Assembly (NCBI GenBank): GCA_905215835.1
Contig: CAJMRR010000029.1
Span: 1-16,237 of the forward strand
DNA from: an uncultured bacterium
Lineage (GTDB): Bacteria > Actinomycetota > Coriobacteriia > Coriobacteriales > Coriobacteriaceae
Length of the DNA: 16,237 nt
Direction of reading: 5' to 3'
The first letter of the stretch is position 1. Every line of letters starts with the position of its first letter. A model generated the notes under the pieces. That model was not told the origin of the DNA. It did no database searches and worked only from the letters and a program-made list of their open reading frames with translations. Positions 12,453 through 16,237 of the stretch are shown piece by piece. A program made the translations under genes and the position numbers.

Positions 12453-14157
12453 CGTGCGGTACTGACCGATTGCGCGGTACTTTTCGTAGCGGAGGTTTGT
12501 GAGGGTCGCGTCGTCGAGCTGCCCAAGCGTATCGAAGGCATCAAATGCCGAGGACATGACGGCACCGGCGATCTCCTCATGCGACAGGCCCCTATCGTCA
12601 ACAATGCCGTCGATGATGCCGAGCGCCAACAGATCGGGGGCCGTGAGCTTAAGCGCCTCGGCGGCCTCATTCGCGCGCTCGGTATCCTTCCACAGGATCG
12701 ACGCACAGGCCTCGGGGCTCACGACCGAATAGGCCGAGCTCGAGAGCATCAGGATGCGGTCGGCCACGGACAGCGCCAGCGCGCCACCAGAGCCGCCCTC
12801 GCCTGTCACCACCGAGACAATCGGCGTCTTGAGGCCGCTCATCTCCATGAGATTCTGGGCAATCGCCTCGCCCTGGCCGCGCTCCTCGGCACCGATGCCG
12901 CAAAACGCGCCCGAAGTATCGACCAGACACAGAACCGGTCGACCAAACTTTTCGGCCTGGCGCATCAGGCGACGCGCTTTGCGGTAGCCCTCGGGATGTG
13001 CCATACCAAAGTTGCGACGCATGCGCTCTTTGGTCGTGGTACCGCGCTCGATGGCGATGACCGTTACGGGTCGCCCGTCTTTCCAGCCAATGCCAGCCAC
13101 CACGGCGGCGTCGTCGCCAAAGTAACGGTCGCCATGCAGCTCCACAAATCCATCCAGGCCCAGCGAGATCATCTCGCCCGCCGTGGCGCGATCTGCCGAG
13201 CGGGTCTGCTTGACAATCTCGAGCGCGGTTTTTGGTGCCGCCGAGCGCTTAAACAAGTGTCCCAGCTTTTTGCCGCGGTGACCCGTATGCACGATCTCAT
13301 GCGGAGCCCCCAGGCCGGGCGCGTGCCCTTCGTGCAGCGCCAGCAGCTCGCCTACCGTGAGCGCAATCTCGCCACGCGGAACAACGGCATCGCAAAAGCC
13401 GTGCTCCAGCAAAAACTCGGAGCGCTGGAATCCCTTGGGCAGGCGCTTGTGCATGTTCTGCTCGATCACGCGCGGGCCGGCAAATGCCGTCAGGGCATCG
13501 GGCTCGGCCAGGATAATGTCGCCCTCCATGGCAAAGCTCGCGGTTACGCCGCCGGTCGTGGGGTCGGTGAGCACCGTGATATACAGGCCGCCCGCCTCGC
13601 TATGGCGCCTAACCGCCGCAGAAATCTTGGCCATCTGCATAAGCGATGTCACGCCCTCTTGCATGCGCGCACCGCCCGAAACGGTAAAGCCGACAACTGG
13701 CAATCCAAGCTCGGTCGCTCGCTCAAATGTGCGACAGATCTTCTCGCCCACCACGGAACCCATCGAGCCCATCATAAAGTTGGCGTCCATAAAGAAGAGC
13801 GCCGTATCGCAACCGCAGATTTTGCCCTTGCCGCACACAACGGCATCGCGCTCGCCCGAACGTTCGCTCACGCTCTTGAGCTTGTCGGCATAGCCGGGAA
13901 ACGAAAGGAAGTCCTCCGGCACCAGACTGGCATCCCATTCCTCAAACGTGCCCTCGTCAATCGTCATGCGCATGCGGTCGCGCCCGCTCACGCGAAAGTG
14001 TTTGCCGCAACGAGGGCAGACCTCGAGGTTGTCGTGCAGGCGCGCCTCATCGATCACGCGGCGGCACTCCGGGCACTTGATAAACACGTGGCGCGCGGGA
14101 AACTCGGCGCACGACTCGGTCATCGGTCCCTCGAGGACGTTGACCGTCTTCGCTTTT

Positions 14158-14171
<14 letters not shown>
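12447..14171 (-). CDS. accDA: Acetyl-CoA carboxylase carboxyltransferase, fused beta and alpha subunits
   Basis: 574 residues. The N-terminal half (about 1-280) is AccD: a zinc ribbon with C33, C36, C52 and C55 (CPECRR, CPRCGK), then MDANFMMGSMGSVVGEK and SGGARMQEGVTSLMQMAK. The C-terminal half (about 315-574) is AccA: GFVELHGDRYFGDDAAVVAG, NFGMAHPEGYRKARRLM, VDTSGAFCGIGAEERGQ and GEGGSGGALALSVAD. Together they move CO2 from carboxybiotin on AccB to acetyl-CoA, giving malonyl-CoA. E. coli encodes the halves separately. The ATG at 14171 overlaps the end of accC by 14 bases; a second ATG at 14165 is also possible. No frameshift or stop lies between the halves, so the fusion is genuine. Confidence 0.96.
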
Positions 14172-15501
<1,330 letters not shown>

Positions 15502-15511
15502 GAAGCCTTCC

Positions 15512-15934
15512 TTAACTTTCGTGCATGAGTGCAAAGGACATATCGGCGCGGCAGCAAACCTCACCGTTGACGCTCGCAGTACCCGTCGCAAAGCGGAACG
15601 GCCCGCGCGCACGCGTGATGGTGCACACCAGATCAACCGTGTCGCCCGGGCGCACCGGACGCTTAAAGCGCACCTTATCGAGGCTCGTATAGAAAGGAGT
15701 CGCGCCGCGCGCCTCCTCATCGCCCATCAGCAGCACGCAGCAGTTCTGGGCGAGCATCTCGCACTGAATCACGCCGGGGACGACCGGGTTTCCCGGAAAA
15801 TGCCCCTGCAAAAAGTACTCGTCGCCCGTGATCGTGATCTTGCCGTGGGCCTCGTCGCCCACCAGCTCGGCCTCGTCGAGCAAAAGCATCGGCTCGCGAT
15901 GCGGTAACAGCTTCTTGAGCTCTTCTTTGTTCAT
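15512..15934 (-). CDS. fabZ: 3-hydroxyacyl-ACP dehydratase FabZ
   Basis: 140 residues from the ATG at 15934, which has AGGTG about 6 nt upstream; a GTG at 15943 would add three residues but has no site. FabZ removes water from 3-hydroxyacyl-ACP in the fatty-acid elongation cycle. LPHREPMLLLD (10-20), then LQGHFPGNPVVPGVIQCEML with the catalytic H45 and E59, define the hot-dog-fold family. It sits between accB and accC, an arrangement known from fatty-acid gene clusters of Gram-positive bacteria such as streptococci (accB-fabZ-accC-accD-accA). The gap to accB is 9 nt. Confidence 0.96.
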   Translation of the reverse strand: MNKEELKKLLPHREPMLLLDEAELVGDEAHGKITITGDEYFLQGHFPGNPVVPGVIQCEMLAQNCCVLLMGDEEARGATPFYTSLDKVRFKRPVRPGDTVDLVCTITRARGPFRFATGTASVNGEVCCRADMSFALMHES

Positions 15935-15943
15935 GGATATCAC

Positions 15944-16237
15944 CTATCCGATCCTCATGAGGCAGCTGCCAAACTCCACGAGGTCGCCGTCGGCCACGCA
16001 GATCTCGAGCACCTCGCCATCCGCCTCTGCCGTCACCTCGTTGAGAACCTTCATGGCCTCGATGATGCAAAGGGTCTCGCCAGCCTTGACCTTGGAGCCC
16101 ACGCGCACAAACGGTTCGTCGCCCGGCGCCGGGGCAGCATAGAAAACGCCGACCATGGGAGCGGTCACCTCGGTGCCCTTGGGCTCCGGTGCGGCGGCAG
16201 GTGTCTGCGCGGCGGGCTCCGGTGCGGCAGGCGCGAC
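15944..16237 (-). CDS. accB: Biotin carboxyl carrier protein, C-terminal part (cut by window edge)
   Basis: 97 residues plus stop are visible; the N-terminus lies beyond base 16237. The biotinyl domain contains APMVGVFYAAPAPGDEPFV and the biotin attachment site CIIEAMKVLNEV, where the lysine of EAMK carries biotin. A Pro/Ala-rich linker (APAAPEPAAQTPAAAPEPKG) comes before it, the usual flexible arm that lets biotin swing between AccC and the carboxyltransferase. An in-frame GTG at 16168 is inside the protein and is not its start. It is the first visible gene of the acc-fab group; the operon promoter is outside the window. Confidence 0.96.
   Translation of the reverse strand, partial: VAPAAPEPAAQTPAAAPEPKGTEVTAPMVGVFYAAPAPGDEPFVRVGSKVKAGETLCIIEAMKVLNEVTAEADGEVLEICVADGDLVEFGSCLMRIG

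Overview
The window looks like the chromosome of a high-GC anaerobic actinobacterium of the class Coriobacteriia, most likely Collinsella or a close relative. This is inferred from the protein sequences, the fused AccD-AccA protein and the repeat families; no 16S gene or database comparison supports it. Every recognised gene is on the minus strand except a pseudouridine synthase fragment at the left edge.

Layout from left to right. (1) Positions 1-235 hold the 3' end of an RluA-family gene on the plus strand. (2) Positions 236-661 are a gene-free convergent junction. It holds a 39-bp hairpin repeat at each end, three long hairpins with shared stems and different loops, and a terminator. (3) Positions 662-2491 hold a Gfo/Idh/MocA oxidoreductase followed by a DeoR-type repressor, 3 bp apart. 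(4) Positions 2492-2973 are gene-free. They hold a probable operator array (ACGCA repeats), more hairpin repeats, a possible remnant of a helix-turn-helix coding region, and the terminator of the ribosomal operon. (5) Positions 2974-8762 hold ribosomal protein genes in S10-operon order: rplC, rplD, rplW, rplB, rpsS, rplV, rpsC, rplP, rpmC, rpsQ, rplN, rplX. rpsJ is not upstream of rplC, and nothing of the spc operon follows rplX. Three structured non-coding segments lie before rplC, rplB and rplN. (6) Positions 8763-9220 are gene-free: the rplC leader and a 177-bp nested palindrome with perfect 49-bp arms. (7) Positions 9221-11041 hold a cation diffusion facilitator with a manganese-type metal site, followed by a histidine phosphatase. 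(8) Positions 11192-12430 hold a stand-alone PTS EIIC permease. (9) Positions 12447-16237 hold malonyl-CoA and fatty-acid synthesis genes in the order accB (cut by the edge), fabZ, accC, accDA fusion.

How the genes work together. accB, accC and accDA together supply biotin carrier, biotin carboxylase and carboxyltransferase for malonyl-CoA, and FabZ dehydrates the elongating acyl chain; the genes are tightly packed or overlapping. The ribosomal genes are also tightly spaced, with 1-nt stop/start overlaps at rpsC-rplP-rpmC, but wide structured gaps before rplB and rplN divide the block into possible sub-units. The DeoR repressor probably controls its own operon with the oxidoreductase. The most unusual material is non-coding: the giant palindrome, the ribosomal leader structures, a 26-bp motif shared by two ribosomal leaders, and the hairpin repeat families at the left.
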